Shown here one piece after another: positions 1 through 8,382 of a stretch of 64,000 nucleotides of DNA. Position 1 is the first letter of the stretch; every line of letters begins with the position of its first letter. The DNA is from Actinorugispora endophytica (GTDB lineage Bacteria > Actinomycetota > Actinomycetes > Streptosporangiales > Streptosporangiaceae). A program made the translations under genes and the position numbers. The notes beneath the pieces were generated by a model. That model did no database searches. It was not told the DNA's origin and worked only from the letters and a program-made list of their open reading frames with translations. The DNA lies in assembly GCF_004363075.1 (NCBI RefSeq), contig NZ_SNYN01000001.1, positions 535,938 to 599,937 on the forward strand, read 5' to 3'.

Positions 1-7
1 GCCCGGA

Positions 8-670
8 TCAGGCGTCCGTGTCGATGTCCTTGGGCCTCTCCCCGGTCACCATGTAGACGAGGTGGTCGGCCACGTGCACGGCGTGGTCGCCGAAGCGCTC
101 GTAGAAGCGGCCCGCCAGGGTGACGTCCATCGTGGCCTCCACCCCGTGCTCCCACCCCTGCCGAAGGATGCGCTCGAGCAGCTTGCGGCGGAGCCGGTCC
201 ATCCGGTCGTCGTCGGCGTCGAGTTCCAGCGCGGTCTCGGCGTCCCTGTTGAAGACGACGTCACCGGCCTTGATCACCAGCAGTTCGGCCTGGTGGCCCA
301 TCTCCAGGACGATGGAGCGCAGCTCCTTGGGAATGGCCGAGTCGGGGTGCCGACGGCGCGCGATCTTGGCGATGTGCACCGCGTGGTCGCCCATCCGCTC
401 CAGGTCACCCGACATGTGCAGCGAGGTGATGATGGTGCGCAGGTCCTGTGCGACGGGCTGCTGGCGCGCCATCAGGTCGAAGGCGCTGTTGTCGATCTCC
501 TCGTTGAGCCGGTTGATCTCCGCGTCTCCGGAGATGACCTCCTGGGCGGCCGAGAGGTCGGCGTCCAGCAGCGCGGTGGTGGCGCGTGCGATCGCGTGGC
601 GGGCCAGCCTGGTCATCTCGACCAGCCGTTCGGTGAGGGCGTCAAGGTCCTCGTGGTAAGTGTCGCGCAT
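8..670 (-). CDS. phoU: Phosphate-signalling regulator PhoU
   Basis: A 220-residue protein made of two PhoU helical repeats, each with the E/D-x-x-R-x-x-D-H signature (DLERMGDHAVHIA near residue 90; RFYERFGDHAVHVADH near 195). PhoU proteins bind metal clusters and damp the PhoR/SenX3-type kinase when phosphate is plentiful, acting on the cytoplasmic side of the Pst transporter. The start is the ATG of MRDTYHEDL; the reading frame stays open far upstream, but only this start gives a family-length protein. It is divergent from senX3 across 123 bp, the arrangement expected for phosphate control. No pst genes are in view. Confidence 0.95.
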   Translation of the reverse strand: MRDTYHEDLDALTERLVEMTRLARHAIARATTALLDADLSAAQEVISGDAEINRLNEEIDNSAFDLMARQQPVAQDLRTIITSLHMSGDLERMGDHAVHIAKIARRRHPDSAIPKELRSIVLEMGHQAELLVIKAGDVVFNRDAETALELDADDDRMDRLRRKLLERILRQGWEHGVEATMDVTLAGRFYERFGDHAVHVADHLVYMVTGERPKDIDTDA

Positions 671-793
671 GGCCTCAATCGTCCCAGGTGGTAACTGAAT
701 CACCGCGGAAGCGATGATGAATTCTCGGGGAACCTCGGTTGTAACACATGGCCAATCGGGTAAAGCGGCGTTCTGCCCGCTTACGATCGGATT

Positions 794-1972
794 GTGCAAG
801 GGGAGCTGTTGGCCGCGATCGCGGGGATCGTCGGACTCGTGACAGGGGTCGCGGCCGGTCTGGCGTTTCGAATGAGTGAGGCGGGCCGTAGTCGTACCCC
901 GAATCCGGCGCCGCAGTCGGAACTGCCGTCGGGGATCGCCGAAGTACTCGCGGCGCTGCCGTCGTCGGCGGTGGTCCTGGACCCCGCGGACCGGGTCCTC
1001 CGGGCCAGTTCGGCGGCCCGCGCCTACCGGCTCGTGCGCGGTGACGAGCTCGTCATCGGGGACCTGCTGGCCCTGGCGCGCCAGGTGCGCCGGGACGGCG
1101 TGATCCGCGAGACCGAGATCGAGGTGGCGGTGCGCAAGTTCGGCCCCGACTCCACGTCCTTCGCGGTGCGGGTGGCCCCGCTGGGCGGCACCGGACTGGT
1201 GCTGGTGCTGGCCGAGGACCAGACCGAACGGCGGAGGGTGGAGGCCGTACGGCGGGACTTCGTCGCCAATATCAGCCACGAGCTGAAGACCCCCGTCGGC
1301 GCGCTGTCGCTGCTCGCCGAGACGGTGGCCGACGCCAGCGACGACCCCGAGGCGGTGCGCCGCTTCACCGGTCGTATGCAGCAGGAGGCGTCGCGGCTGA
1401 CCAGCGTCATCCAGGACCTCATCACCCTGTCCCGCATCCAGGGGGCCGAGCCGATGGCCGAGCCCACCGACGTCCCGCTCGACAGCGTCGTGGACGAGGC
1501 GCTGGACGCGGTGCGGATGGCCGCCGACTCCAAGCACATCGAACTGGTGTCGAGCGGCACCGAAGGCGTGTCCGTGGTCGGCGACGAGGGCCTGCTGGTG
1601 ACCGCCATGCGCAATCTGGTGGCCAACGCGGTCGCGTACAGTCCAGAGCGCACCCGGGTCTCGGTATCGGTGCTGGTCACCTCCTCGACAGTGGACATCA
1701 GCGTGGCCGACCAGGGCATCGGGATCCCACAACAGGACCTGGAAAGAGTCTTCGAGCGCTTCTACCGTGTGGACGCGGCTCGGAGCCGGGCGACCGGAGG
1801 CACCGGTCTCGGCCTGGCGATTGTGAAGCACATCATGACCCACCATCGTGGGGAAGTGACCGTGTGGAGCAAGGAGGGTTCGGGGTCGACGTTCACTCTG
1901 CGTCTGCCCCGGCCCGAAACTCGGGAGCCCCAGCGCTCCGGTGGAAATACCTATCGGGAGGCAGCACAGTGA
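794..1972 (+). CDS. senX3: Sensor histidine kinase, SenX3 type
   Basis: A 392-residue membrane sensor kinase starting at GTG. One N-terminal membrane segment lies at about residues 4-25, then a PAS-like region, then a HisKA box with the phospho-acceptor His (FVANISHELKTP), an N box (RNLVANAVAYSPE), G1 (DQGIGIP) and G2 (GGTGLGLAIV). In mycobacteria SenX3 senses phosphate supply through Pst/PhoU and phosphorylates RegX3. Its stop overlaps the regX3 start (GTGA), so the two are translationally coupled. The divergent phoU supports a phosphate role. The ligand is inferred from family and context. Confidence 0.93.
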   Translation: MQGELLAAIAGIVGLVTGVAAGLAFRMSEAGRSRTPNPAPQSELPSGIAEVLAALPSSAVVLDPADRVLRASSAARAYRLVRGDELVIGDLLALARQVRRDGVIRETEIEVAVRKFGPDSTSFAVRVAPLGGTGLVLVLAEDQTERRRVEAVRRDFVANISHELKTPVGALSLLAETVADASDDPEAVRRFTGRMQQEASRLTSVIQDLITLSRIQGAEPMAEPTDVPLDSVVDEALDAVRMAADSKHIELVSSGTEGVSVVGDEGLLVTAMRNLVANAVAYSPERTRVSVSVLVTSSTVDISVADQGIGIPQQDLERVFERFYRVDAARSRATGGTGLGLAIVKHIMTHHRGEVTVWSKEGSGSTFTLRLPRPETREPQRSGGNTYREAAQ

Positions 1973-2655
1973 CGCGTGTACTCGTCGTCGAGGACGAAGA
2001 ATCCTACAGCGACGCCCTGTCGTACATGCTCCGCAAGGAAGGCTTCGAGGTCGCCATCGCCCCGACCGGCACGATCGCACTGGAGACCTTCGACCGTACG
2101 GGGGCCGACCTGGTCCTGCTCGACCTGATGCTGCCCGGCCTGTCGGGCACGGAGGTGTGCCGCACGCTGCGACAGAAGTCCAACGTCCCGGTGATCATGC
2201 TGACCGCCAAGGACAGCGAGATCGACAAGGTCGTCGGTCTGGAGCTGGGCGCGGACGACTACGTGACCAAGCCCTTCTCCTCGCGCGAGCTCGTGGCCCG
2301 CATCCGCGCGGTGCTGCGCAGGCGCGGCGAGGACGAGACGCTTCTGCCCGCCACCCTGGAGGCCGGACCGGTCCGCATGGACGTGGAGCGCCACGTGGTG
2401 ACGGTGCGCGGCGACAGCGTGCAGCTCCCCCTCAAGGAGTTCGAGCTGCTGGAGGTCCTGCTCCGCAACGCCGGACGCGTCCTGACCCGCCCCCAGCTGA
2501 TCGACCGGGTCTGGGGCGCCGACTACGTGGGCGACACCAAGACCCTCGACGTCCACGTCAAGCGCCTGCGCGCGAAGATCGAGTCCGACCCGGGCAACCC
2601 CCAGTTCATCGTCACGGTCCGCGGCCTGGGCTACAAATTCGAGCCTGCGGCCTGA
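1969..2655 (+). CDS. regX3: Response regulator, RegX3 type
   Basis: A 228-residue OmpR/PhoB-family regulator. The receiver domain (1-120) has the acidic pair VVEDEE, the phospho-Asp in LVLLDLMLPG, the conserved Thr in MLTAKD and Lys in YVTKPFS. A winged-helix DNA-binding domain (about 135-228) ends with the usual VRGLGYKFEPA. The GTG start overlaps the senX3 stop and has GGGAG 8 nt upstream. RegX3 controls high-affinity phosphate uptake in mycobacteria. The last codons (AAATTCGAGCCTGCGGCCTG) are also the beginning of a 60-bp tandem repeat running downstream. Confidence 0.94.
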   Translation: MTRVLVVEDEESYSDALSYMLRKEGFEVAIAPTGTIALETFDRTGADLVLLDLMLPGLSGTEVCRTLRQKSNVPVIMLTAKDSEIDKVVGLELGADDYVTKPFSSRELVARIRAVLRRRGEDETLLPATLEAGPVRMDVERHVVTVRGDSVQLPLKEFELLEVLLRNAGRVLTRPQLIDRVWGADYVGDTKTLDVHVKRLRAKIESDPGNPQFIVTVRGLGYKFEPAA

Positions 2656-2893
2656 TCTTCGGGGTCGAAGGGGTCGCCCCCTGGGCAAACACCGAAATTC
2701 GAGCCTGCGGCCTGCCCTTCGGGGTCGAAGGGGTCGCCCCCTGGGCAAACACCGAAATTCGAGCCTGCGGCCTGCCCTTCGGGGCCGAAGGGGTCGCCCC
2801 CTGGACAAACACCGAAGTTCAAGCCTGCGGCCCGGCCCCCGGAGGCGAAGCGGTCATCCCCTGAACCGGCACCGAAGTCCGAATCCGCAACCC
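2635..2893. repeat. 60-bp tandem repeat seeded by the end of regX3
   Basis: Units at 2641-2700, 2701-2760 and 2761-2820 are nearly identical; 2821-2880 is diverged, and 2881-2893 is a faint remnant. Each unit begins with the last sense bases of regX3 (AAATTCGAGCCTGCGGCCTG). Units 2 and 3 hold a perfect hairpin, CCCTTCG-loop-CGAAGGG, followed at once by GGGG-TCG-CCCC. The third unit differs only in the loop (GGGC for GGGT). The repeat is 60 bp, so each reading frame continues unchanged from unit to unit, but translation would need a frameshift because regX3 stops in unit 1. Confidence 0.9.
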
Positions 2894-2917
2894 GATCACT
2901 CTCCCCACCTCTTCCGA

Positions 2918-2986
2918 TCGCCGTGACTCTTGTGGCCTCTGCGGCACGCCCCCGTACGGGGGCGTGCCGGTCACAAGGTCACGGTA
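2918..2986. terminator. Long bidirectional hairpin between convergent genes
   Basis: The core at 2942-2969 is a perfect 28-bp palindrome centred on CCCGTACGGG. Outside it, CCGTGACtCTTGTG on the left pairs with CACAAGGTCACGG on the right with one bulge. The element lies between the ends of regX3 and the convergent beta-lactamase-family gene, whose stop codon is inside the right arm. No U-tract follows, as usual in actinomycetes. Confidence 0.75.
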
Positions 2987-4538
2987 GGGGCTGTGGCCGC
3001 CGTCCGACCCTCGACAGCGCGACTCCCCTGGCCGCGAGTACCGCGAGGGAGACCAGCGCACCGACCGCCAGGAAGATCAGCTCTGCGGGTATGCCGTAGA
3101 AGCGCTGCAACCATGTGCCGTCCCTGCCTCCCATGATGAACGTCGCCGCGGCGTTGGCGGACAGCAGCACCGCCGGGGGGACCAGGTGGGGCAGCATGCG
3201 CGACGCGGTGGCCCACCAGGGGCGTCCCGCCCTCCGTGAGGCCCAGACGCGTGCGCGCAGCACCCCGCGTACTCCCAGGGCCGCCACGAGCAGGGTGAGC
3301 GCGCCGAACACCGCGTCCACCTTCCACAGGACCGAGCCCTCGCTCGGTGGGGTCCTGCCCTCGGTCAGCGCGATCAGTCCCTCGAGCATCTGCCCGGTGT
3401 CGTTCTCGTTGAGTGTGATGCCGCTGTTGAACAGCACGACGATGCCGTAACCGGTTTCGGGGACCAGCACCTGGTAGGAGGAGTAGGTGGAGACGACACC
3501 ACCGTGCCAGACCTGGGTCGAACCGCCGCTGTCCTCGGGCGCCCGCCGCATCCAGCCGAGCGCGTAGCGCCCGTTGGGGGCCGAGGGGGTGTGCATCTCC
3601 TCCACCGCTTCCGCGGAGACCAGGGGCGTGCCGTCCGGCAGGCGTCCGCCGTCACCTTGGAGGATCAGCCACCGCGCCATGTCCTCGGCGGTCGAGACGA
3701 CCCCGCCCGATCCCGTGCTGAAACCGTCGGGTTCGGTGACGGCGATGTTCACGCCGTAGGCGCGGATGTGCCCGAGGGCCGGAGCCTGGTCGGAGCTGTC
3801 GGCCGCCCCCAGTGACCAGGTGTCCCTCATGCCGGCGGGCTCGAAGACGCGGCTCTCCAGGTACTCCTCGAACGGCTCTCCGCCGACCACTTCCACCAGG
3901 CGGGCCGCGACGTGGTAGTTGGGGTTGTGGTATGTCCACTCCGCGCCGGGGTCCGCGGCGAGTCCGGCGTCGCGCATCTGCGCGACGGCCTCGGTGAGGG
4001 AGCCGGGCTGATGTGGTCGGGAGGCGTCGTGGAAGGTGCGGTCGGACATCCCGGAGCTCTGGTCGAGCAGTTGGCGCACGGTGATCTCGTCTCCGCGCGG
4101 ATCCGCGATCTCGAACTCGGCCAGGTAGTCGCGGACCGGGCGGTCCAGTTCGACGTCCCCTCGGTCCACCAACTGCATGACGGCCAGCGCGGTCATCGAC
4201 TTGCTCAGCGACGCGATCCGCATCGGGGTGTCGGGGCGCATCGGATTCCCCTCGGAGTCGTACCCGTACCCGCCGGTGTGGACGACCTGGTCGCCCCTGG
4301 TGACCGCGATGGTGGCGCCGGGCAGGCCGACGCGCTCCAGGTGGGCCTCCGCGAAACGGTCCAGTTCGGCCGCGCTCACCGGCTCGTCCACCGGCCCGCT
4401 CAGCGCCCCCGCGGACCCGGCGAGCGGCCCGACGAGGGCGACGACGACCGCGACGCAGCCCACCAGCGCGCCCCGCCGTCCTCCTGCCGTACCGCGCCGC
4501 GGCGTACCGCCGGGGCTCTCTGGGTCTCCATCGGACAT
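2979..4538 (-). CDS. Beta-lactamase-family serine hydrolase with C-terminal membrane helices
   Basis: A 519-residue protein of the class C beta-lactamase/DD-peptidase fold (PF00144). An N-terminal membrane/signal helix (about 24-45) precedes the catalytic domain: SLSK (S110-K113, nucleophile and Lys), YHN (Y203-N205, YxN motif) and HGG (H345-G347, in place of KTG). About three hydrophobic helices fill residues 395-510. This domain order is typical of membrane-bound penicillin-binding-protein-like esterases or peptidases, so antibiotic resistance should not be assumed. The ATG start has GGAGG 7 nt upstream. It is divergent from a two-component system whose kinase has an unusual extracytoplasmic domain. 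Confidence 0.85.
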   Translation of the reverse strand: MSDGDPESPGGTPRRGTAGGRRGALVGCVAVVVALVGPLAGSAGALSGPVDEPVSAAELDRFAEAHLERVGLPGATIAVTRGDQVVHTGGYGYDSEGNPMRPDTPMRIASLSKSMTALAVMQLVDRGDVELDRPVRDYLAEFEIADPRGDEITVRQLLDQSSGMSDRTFHDASRPHQPGSLTEAVAQMRDAGLAADPGAEWTYHNPNYHVAARLVEVVGGEPFEEYLESRVFEPAGMRDTWSLGAADSSDQAPALGHIRAYGVNIAVTEPDGFSTGSGGVVSTAEDMARWLILQGDGGRLPDGTPLVSAEAVEEMHTPSAPNGRYALGWMRRAPEDSGGSTQVWHGGVVSTYSSYQVLVPETGYGIVVLFNSGITLNENDTGQMLEGLIALTEGRTPPSEGSVLWKVDAVFGALTLLVAALGVRGVLRARVWASRRAGRPWWATASRMLPHLVPPAVLLSANAAATFIMGGRDGTWLQRFYGIPAELIFLAVGALVSLAVLAARGVALSRVGRRPQPLP

Positions 4539-4715
4539 CCCGGATCCTCCACGTGTCTGTCGTCTTCACTCGGACAGGAGAGACGCTAAGGATCTCGACG
4601 CTCCTCGGGCATCGCCGGAAAGCGGTCGGCCTGTCCGGCCTTTCTGGTCCTTTCGTGGCAGTGGACACCGCTCGGACGCCACCTTCGCGCGATACCGACA
4701 CGGCTCGGCTTCAAA

Positions 4716-4721
4716 TAGCTT
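4716..4721 (+). promoter_or_regulatory. Candidate -10 of a leaderless promoter (kinase)
   Basis: TAGCTT lies 7 nt before the GTG at 4729. The GGAG between them is too close to the GTG to act as a ribosome site, so transcription probably starts at or next to the start codon. Confidence 0.45.
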
Positions 4722-4728
4722 TGGAGCC

Positions 4729-6240
4729 GTGGAAACGACCGTCACCGCGCGCCGGAGCACCCTCCGGCGCGCGCTCGCGCGTGGTGCCGCGCCCTCCGGA
4801 AGGAGTGCGGGCCGGGGGCTGCTGCTGGCGGGCTTCGTACTCGCGGCGGCGCTGGACTCCCTGACCCCCTTCACGACGACCCAGCCCGTGTCGCCGTTCG
4901 CCCCCCTCATGGCCGTGCCGGCCTACCTGATCGGATGGTCCCCGCCCACCGGCCGGGGCGCCCGTCTCTGTCTGACCGGAGTCCTCCTGGGGCAGCCGGC
5001 CGCGGCGCTGCTGCTGTGGGAGGGCGCCACGCCGGCGTTCCTGAAGGGGGCCGTCGCGGTCCTGTTCGCGCTGCTTCCGTGGCTGGTCGGCCGCTACCGG
5101 CGGCAACGCGCCGAGGCCGCGGGGCTGGGCTGGCGCCGCGCCGAACTCCTCGAACGCGAGCAGGAGGTGGCCGCCGAACGCGAGCGGCTGCGCGAGCGCG
5201 CCCGGATCGCCGCACGGATGCACGACTCGCTGGGGCACGAGCTCAGCCTGATCGCCGTGCGCGCCGGCGCCCTGGAGGTGGCCGAGGACCTGGGCGCGGA
5301 GGACTACCGCCGCGGTGCCGCGGAACTGGGCGCGGGGGCGATCGGGGCGGTCGAGCGGTTGCAGGAGATCATCGGGCTCCTGCACGACGACCGGCCCCCC
5401 GACGACGCCGAGCCGTGGCACGAGGACCTCCGGGCCCTCGTCGAGCACGCCCGCGCCTCGGCGATGGCCGTGGAGCTGGACGGCGGCGGCCTCTGGCACG
5501 ACCTCTCCCAGACGACCCGCGCCGCTCTCTACACGGTGGTGCGGGAGTCCCTGACCAACGCCGCCAAGCACGCCCCCGGCGCGGCGGTGGCGGTCCGCCT
5601 GTCCCGAAACCCCGACGTCCGGGGCGGCGTCGTCGCCAGGGTGGTCAACGGCCCCGCGACCGGCCCCCCGAAGAGCGCGCGGGCCTCCGGCGGGCGCGGC
5701 CTGGCGGCGCTGCGCGAGCGGGTGCGCGCCGACGGCGGGTCCCTCGCCTCCGGTCCCCGGCCGGACGGCGGCTTCGAGGTGATCGCGCGGCTTCCGCCGA
5801 ACGACGGGGCGGCCCCGCTCGGGAAAGGGGCCCCGTCGGAGTCCGAACGCCAGCGCGCCGCCACCCGGCAGCGGGCGAACCGCGGACTCGTCACCGCGAT
5901 CGCGGTTCCCCTCGGGCTCCTCGCGGCGCTCGTACTGGCCTGGGGCGGGTACTACGGCCACACGTCGGCCCGCTCCGTTCTGGCCCCGGAGGCCTTCGCG
6001 TCACTGCGCGTCGGGGACGGGCAGGAGCGGGTCGAGGCCGTACTGCCGCCGACGCAGATGATCGATCCGCCCTCCGCGGCCGGTCCACCGGTTTCCGGGG
6101 CGTGGACGTGCTCCTACTACCGGTCGAGGGTGGCCTGGCCGGGGACCCTCGCGAACGCCTACCGGCTGTGCTTCGCCGACGGCCGGCTGGTCGGCAAGGA
6201 CACGGTGCCCCTCGGCGCGCGGCAGGAGACCGACCGGTGA
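4729..6240 (+). CDS. NarL-type sensor histidine kinase with C-terminal extracytoplasmic domain
   Basis: A 503-residue kinase. Several membrane helices (about 30-120) are followed by a coiled-coil linker and a HisKA_3 box with phospho-acceptor H165 (ARMHDSLGHELS). The HATPase has an N box (ESLTNAAKHAPG) and a G box (GRGLAALRERV). After the kinase the chain crosses the membrane again (about 387-405) and ends in an 85-residue domain (FASLRVGDGQERVEAVLPP ... WTCSYY ... YRLCFADGRLVGK) with two cysteines. The pattern recalls SmpA/BLIP-like folds. A sensor placed after the ATPase is unusual. It is coupled to the next regulator by a GTGA overlap. Confidence 0.85.
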   Translation: METTVTARRSTLRRALARGAAPSGRSAGRGLLLAGFVLAAALDSLTPFTTTQPVSPFAPLMAVPAYLIGWSPPTGRGARLCLTGVLLGQPAAALLLWEGATPAFLKGAVAVLFALLPWLVGRYRRQRAEAAGLGWRRAELLEREQEVAAERERLRERARIAARMHDSLGHELSLIAVRAGALEVAEDLGAEDYRRGAAELGAGAIGAVERLQEIIGLLHDDRPPDDAEPWHEDLRALVEHARASAMAVELDGGGLWHDLSQTTRAALYTVVRESLTNAAKHAPGAAVAVRLSRNPDVRGGVVARVVNGPATGPPKSARASGGRGLAALRERVRADGGSLASGPRPDGGFEVIARLPPNDGAAPLGKGAPSESERQRAATRQRANRGLVTAIAVPLGLLAALVLAWGGYYGHTSARSVLAPEAFASLRVGDGQERVEAVLPPTQMIDPPSAAGPPVSGAWTCSYYRSRVAWPGTLANAYRLCFADGRLVGKDTVPLGARQETDR

Positions 6241-6893
6241 TCCGGGTGCTGCTGGCCGACGACGAGCCCCTCATGCGGGTCGGGATCCGCACCATCCTGT
6301 CCTCCGACCCCGGCATCACCGTCGTCGCCGAGGCGTCCGACGGGCGCGAGGCGGCCGAGCTCGCCGGGCGGCACCGGCCCGACGTCGCGCTCCTGGACAT
6401 CCAGATGCCGGGTACGGACGGCTTCACCGCCATCACCCTGATCCGCAGAGCCTCCCCCGCCACGACGGTCGCGATGCTGACCACGTTCAGCAGGGACGAG
6501 TACGTGTCCCGCGCCCTGGACGACGGCGCCAGCGGCTTCCTGTTGAAGGCGGCCGCACCGCGCGAGCTCATCACCGGGGTGCGCGCGGTCGCCGAGGGCG
6601 GCGCGTTCCTGTCCCCCAAGGTGACCCGGCGCGTGATCACCGGTTTCCGCAACCGGAGGGAGAACCGCGCGCACCCCGCCCACGAGCGGATCTCCGCTCT
6701 CAGCCCGCGGGAGAGGCAGGTCCTGGCGCTGCTGGGCGCGGGCCTGTCCAACGCCGAGATCGCCCGTGAGCTGCACCTGGTCGAGGACACCGTCAAGACC
6801 CACGTCAGCGCGGTCTACGCCCGGATCGGGGTGAAGAACCGCGTCCAGGCCGCGATCATCGCCCATGACACCGGTCTCAGCGCCGACCGCTAG
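6237..6893 (+). CDS. NarL/LuxR-family response regulator
   Basis: A 218-residue regulator. The receiver domain has DDE near residue 8, the phospho-Asp in VALLDIQMPG, Thr in MLTTFS and Lys in FLLKAA. A C-terminal LuxR helix-turn-helix (about 150-215) reads LSPRERQVLALLGAGLSNAEIARELHL in two adjoining segments and then VKTHVSAVYARIG. GTG overlaps the kinase stop (GTGA), with AGGAG upstream. It is the partner of the kinase before it. The divergent beta-lactamase-fold gene is the obvious candidate target. Confidence 0.92.
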   Translation: MIRVLLADDEPLMRVGIRTILSSDPGITVVAEASDGREAAELAGRHRPDVALLDIQMPGTDGFTAITLIRRASPATTVAMLTTFSRDEYVSRALDDGASGFLLKAAAPRELITGVRAVAEGGAFLSPKVTRRVITGFRNRRENRAHPAHERISALSPRERQVLALLGAGLSNAEIARELHLVEDTVKTHVSAVYARIGVKNRVQAAIIAHDTGLSADR

Positions 6894-6917
6894 GCGGACG
6901 CGGCGCTCCCGGAACTG

Positions 6918-6955
6918 GGAGCGGCCCCGGCCCCTTCCCGGGACGGGGCCGCTCC
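6918..6955. terminator. Bidirectional terminator hairpin
   Basis: A perfect 12-bp stem, GGAGCGGCCCCG / CGGGGCCGCTCC, with a 14-nt loop. It lies between the convergent response regulator (ends 6893) and gpmA (ends 6973). Confidence 0.85.
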
Positions 6956-6972
6956 TGCGAAAACCGCGCGGG

Positions 6973-7719
6973 CTACTTCTTGCCCTGGTTCTTGACCGCT
7001 TCGATGGCCTGCTTGGCCGCCTCGGGGTCCAGGTACTCGCCGCCCGTCTTGCGGGGGGTGAAGTCGTCGTTGAGCTCGTAGAGCAGCGGGATGCCCGTGG
7101 GGATGTTGAGTCCGGCGATCGTGTCGTCGTCGATGCCGTCCAGGTGCTTGACCAGCGCGCGCAGGGAGTTGCCGTGCGCGGCGACCAGCACGGTGCGGCC
7201 CGCGGCCAGGTCCGGGACGATCGAGTCGTACCAGTAGGGCAGCATCCGGTCCACGACGTCGGCCAGGCACTCGGTGCGCGGCATCAGCTCGGGCGGCAGG
7301 TCCGCGTACCGGCGGTCGCCGACCTGCGAGAACTCGTTGTCGTCGGCCAGCGGCGGCGGGGGCGTGTCGTACGAGCGCCGCCAGGTCATGAACTGCTCGT
7401 CGCCGAACTCGGCGCGGGTCTGGGCCTTGTCCTTGCCCTGGAGGGCCCCGTAGTGGCGCTCGTTGAGCCGCCACGAGCGCCTGATGGGAAGCCAGTTCAG
7501 ATCGGCCTCGTCCAGGGCGAGGTTCGCGGTGCGGATCGCCCGCTTGAGCAGGGACGTGTGGACCACGTCGGGGCGCACGCCCGCGTCGAGCAGCAGCCTG
7601 CCGCCCTTGCGCGCCTCCTCCTCGCCCTTCTCCGAGAGGTTGACGTCCACCCAACCGGTGAACAGTCCCTCGGCGTTCCAAACGCTTTCGCCGTGACGCA
7701 GCAGAACCAGAGTCGACAT
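6973..7719 (-). CDS. gpmA: 2,3-bisphosphoglycerate-dependent phosphoglycerate mutase
   Basis: A 248-residue cofactor-dependent mutase interconverting 3- and 2-phosphoglycerate in glycolysis and gluconeogenesis. It has the phosphohistidine motif LVLLRHGES at residues 4-12, the [12 protein letters not shown] block and the second catalytic His in [16 protein letters not shown]. The length fits the family. The start is the ATG of MSTLVLL, with a TAGGCT -10-like box 7 nt upstream suggesting a leaderless message. In M. tuberculosis the same gene (gpm1) lies between the YbjN gene and senX3; here the regulator/beta-lactamase unit intervenes. Confidence 0.96.
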   Translation of the reverse strand: MSTLVLLRHGESVWNAEGLFTGWVDVNLSEKGEEEARKGGRLLLDAGVRPDVVHTSLLKRAIRTANLALDEADLNWLPIRRSWRLNERHYGALQGKDKAQTRAEFGDEQFMTWRRSYDTPPPPLADDNEFSQVGDRRYADLPPELMPRTECLADVVDRMLPYWYDSIVPDLAAGRTVLVAAHGNSLRALVKHLDGIDDDTIAGLNIPTGIPLLYELNDDFTPRKTGGEYLDPEAAKQAIEAVKNQGKK

Positions 7720-7726
7720 GCCCCTC

Positions 7727-7732
7727 AGCCTA
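7727..7732 (-). promoter_or_regulatory. Candidate -10 of a leaderless promoter (gpmA)
   Basis: TAGGCT on the minus strand, 7 nt before the gpmA ATG, with no ribosome site at a usable distance. The same hexamer at the same distance precedes folP and two other genes in this window. Confidence 0.55.
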
Positions 7733-7795
7733 GCGACCCGTCCCCGCCCGCATCGCACCGGGCCGCCCACTGGTCTACGCCAATTCGCCGCGGCG

Positions 7796-8305
7796 TCATC
7801 CGCCCGGCCGCTCCCCCACCATGTGCCGGAACGCCTCCAGGTTGCGGAGGCTCTCCCCGCGCCTGGTGCGCCACTCCCACTCCTTGCGGATCGCCGTGGC
7901 GAACCCGCGCTCCAGCGCCGGGTTGAAGTTCTCGTCGGAGTAGGTGAGCGCGCAGCCCAGCAGCCGGTCCACCTCGTCGGGCGTGACCCCGCCCAACGGC
8001 AGCCGCCCGGTGATGTACACGTCCCCCACCTCGTCGGCGGTGAAGGCCATCCCGTACATGCCGTCGCCGCGCTGCATCAGGTACCGGTAGAACTCGCCCT
8101 CGTTCTCGTCGGGGCGGCGGCAGAAGAAGCTCTTGACCAGCAGGCTGTGGTCGCCGATGTTCAGCCACACCAGCGTCTTGAGCTTGCGACGGCCGGGGAG
8201 GGTCACCAGGAAGGCGTCCTGGTTAGGCCGCTCGTAGTCCAGCTCGGCCTCCTCGAGGGCGGCCCTGATGGCCGCGGCCGCGTCGGCCTGCTCCCGCGTT
8301 GGCAT
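7796..8305 (-). CDS. YbjN-domain protein
   Basis: A 169-residue protein of the actinobacterial YbjN family (PF10722), with a type III secretion chaperone-like fold. Recognisable parts are [21 protein letters not shown], written here in two overlapping pieces as [13 protein letters not shown] and [10 protein letters not shown], and the YRYLMQRGD stretch. Its biochemical role is unknown. The ATG start has AAAGGA upstream. It sits between mshA and gpmA, the same position as Rv0487 in M. tuberculosis, so a conserved neighbourhood is the main clue. It probably shares a transcript with mshA, 77 bp upstream. Confidence 0.85.
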   Translation of the reverse strand: MPTREQADAAAAIRAALEEAELDYERPNQDAFLVTLPGRRKLKTLVWLNIGDHSLLVKSFFCRRPDENEGEFYRYLMQRGDGMYGMAFTADEVGDVYITGRLPLGGVTPDEVDRLLGCALTYSDENFNPALERGFATAIRKEWEWRTRRGESLRNLEAFRHMVGERPGG

Positions 8306-8382
8306 ACCGGTCCTTTCCTGATCGCCGTCGGCCGCCGGACGCGTCCGGCGCGCGGACGGTCCCGCCGGCCCGCCGGCCCCCG

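Noticed and set aside
671-793. Pho box in the phoU-senX3 spacer
   Set aside because: Loose GGTTCCCC/GGTTAC-like pieces occur, but no pair of spaced direct repeats convincing enough to call.
8-2080. Very long minus-strand frame covering phoU and senX3
   Set aside because: Only the last 220 residues look like a protein (PhoU). The rest is the antisense of senX3/regX3 and is low-complexity.
2635-2893. CRISPR array
   Set aside because: The 60-bp units follow each other without spacers and derive from the end of regX3; no cas gene is near.
2979-4538. Antibiotic-resistance beta-lactamase
   Set aside because: The HGG motif and C-terminal membrane helices point to a membrane esterase/peptidase of the same fold; resistance is not supported.
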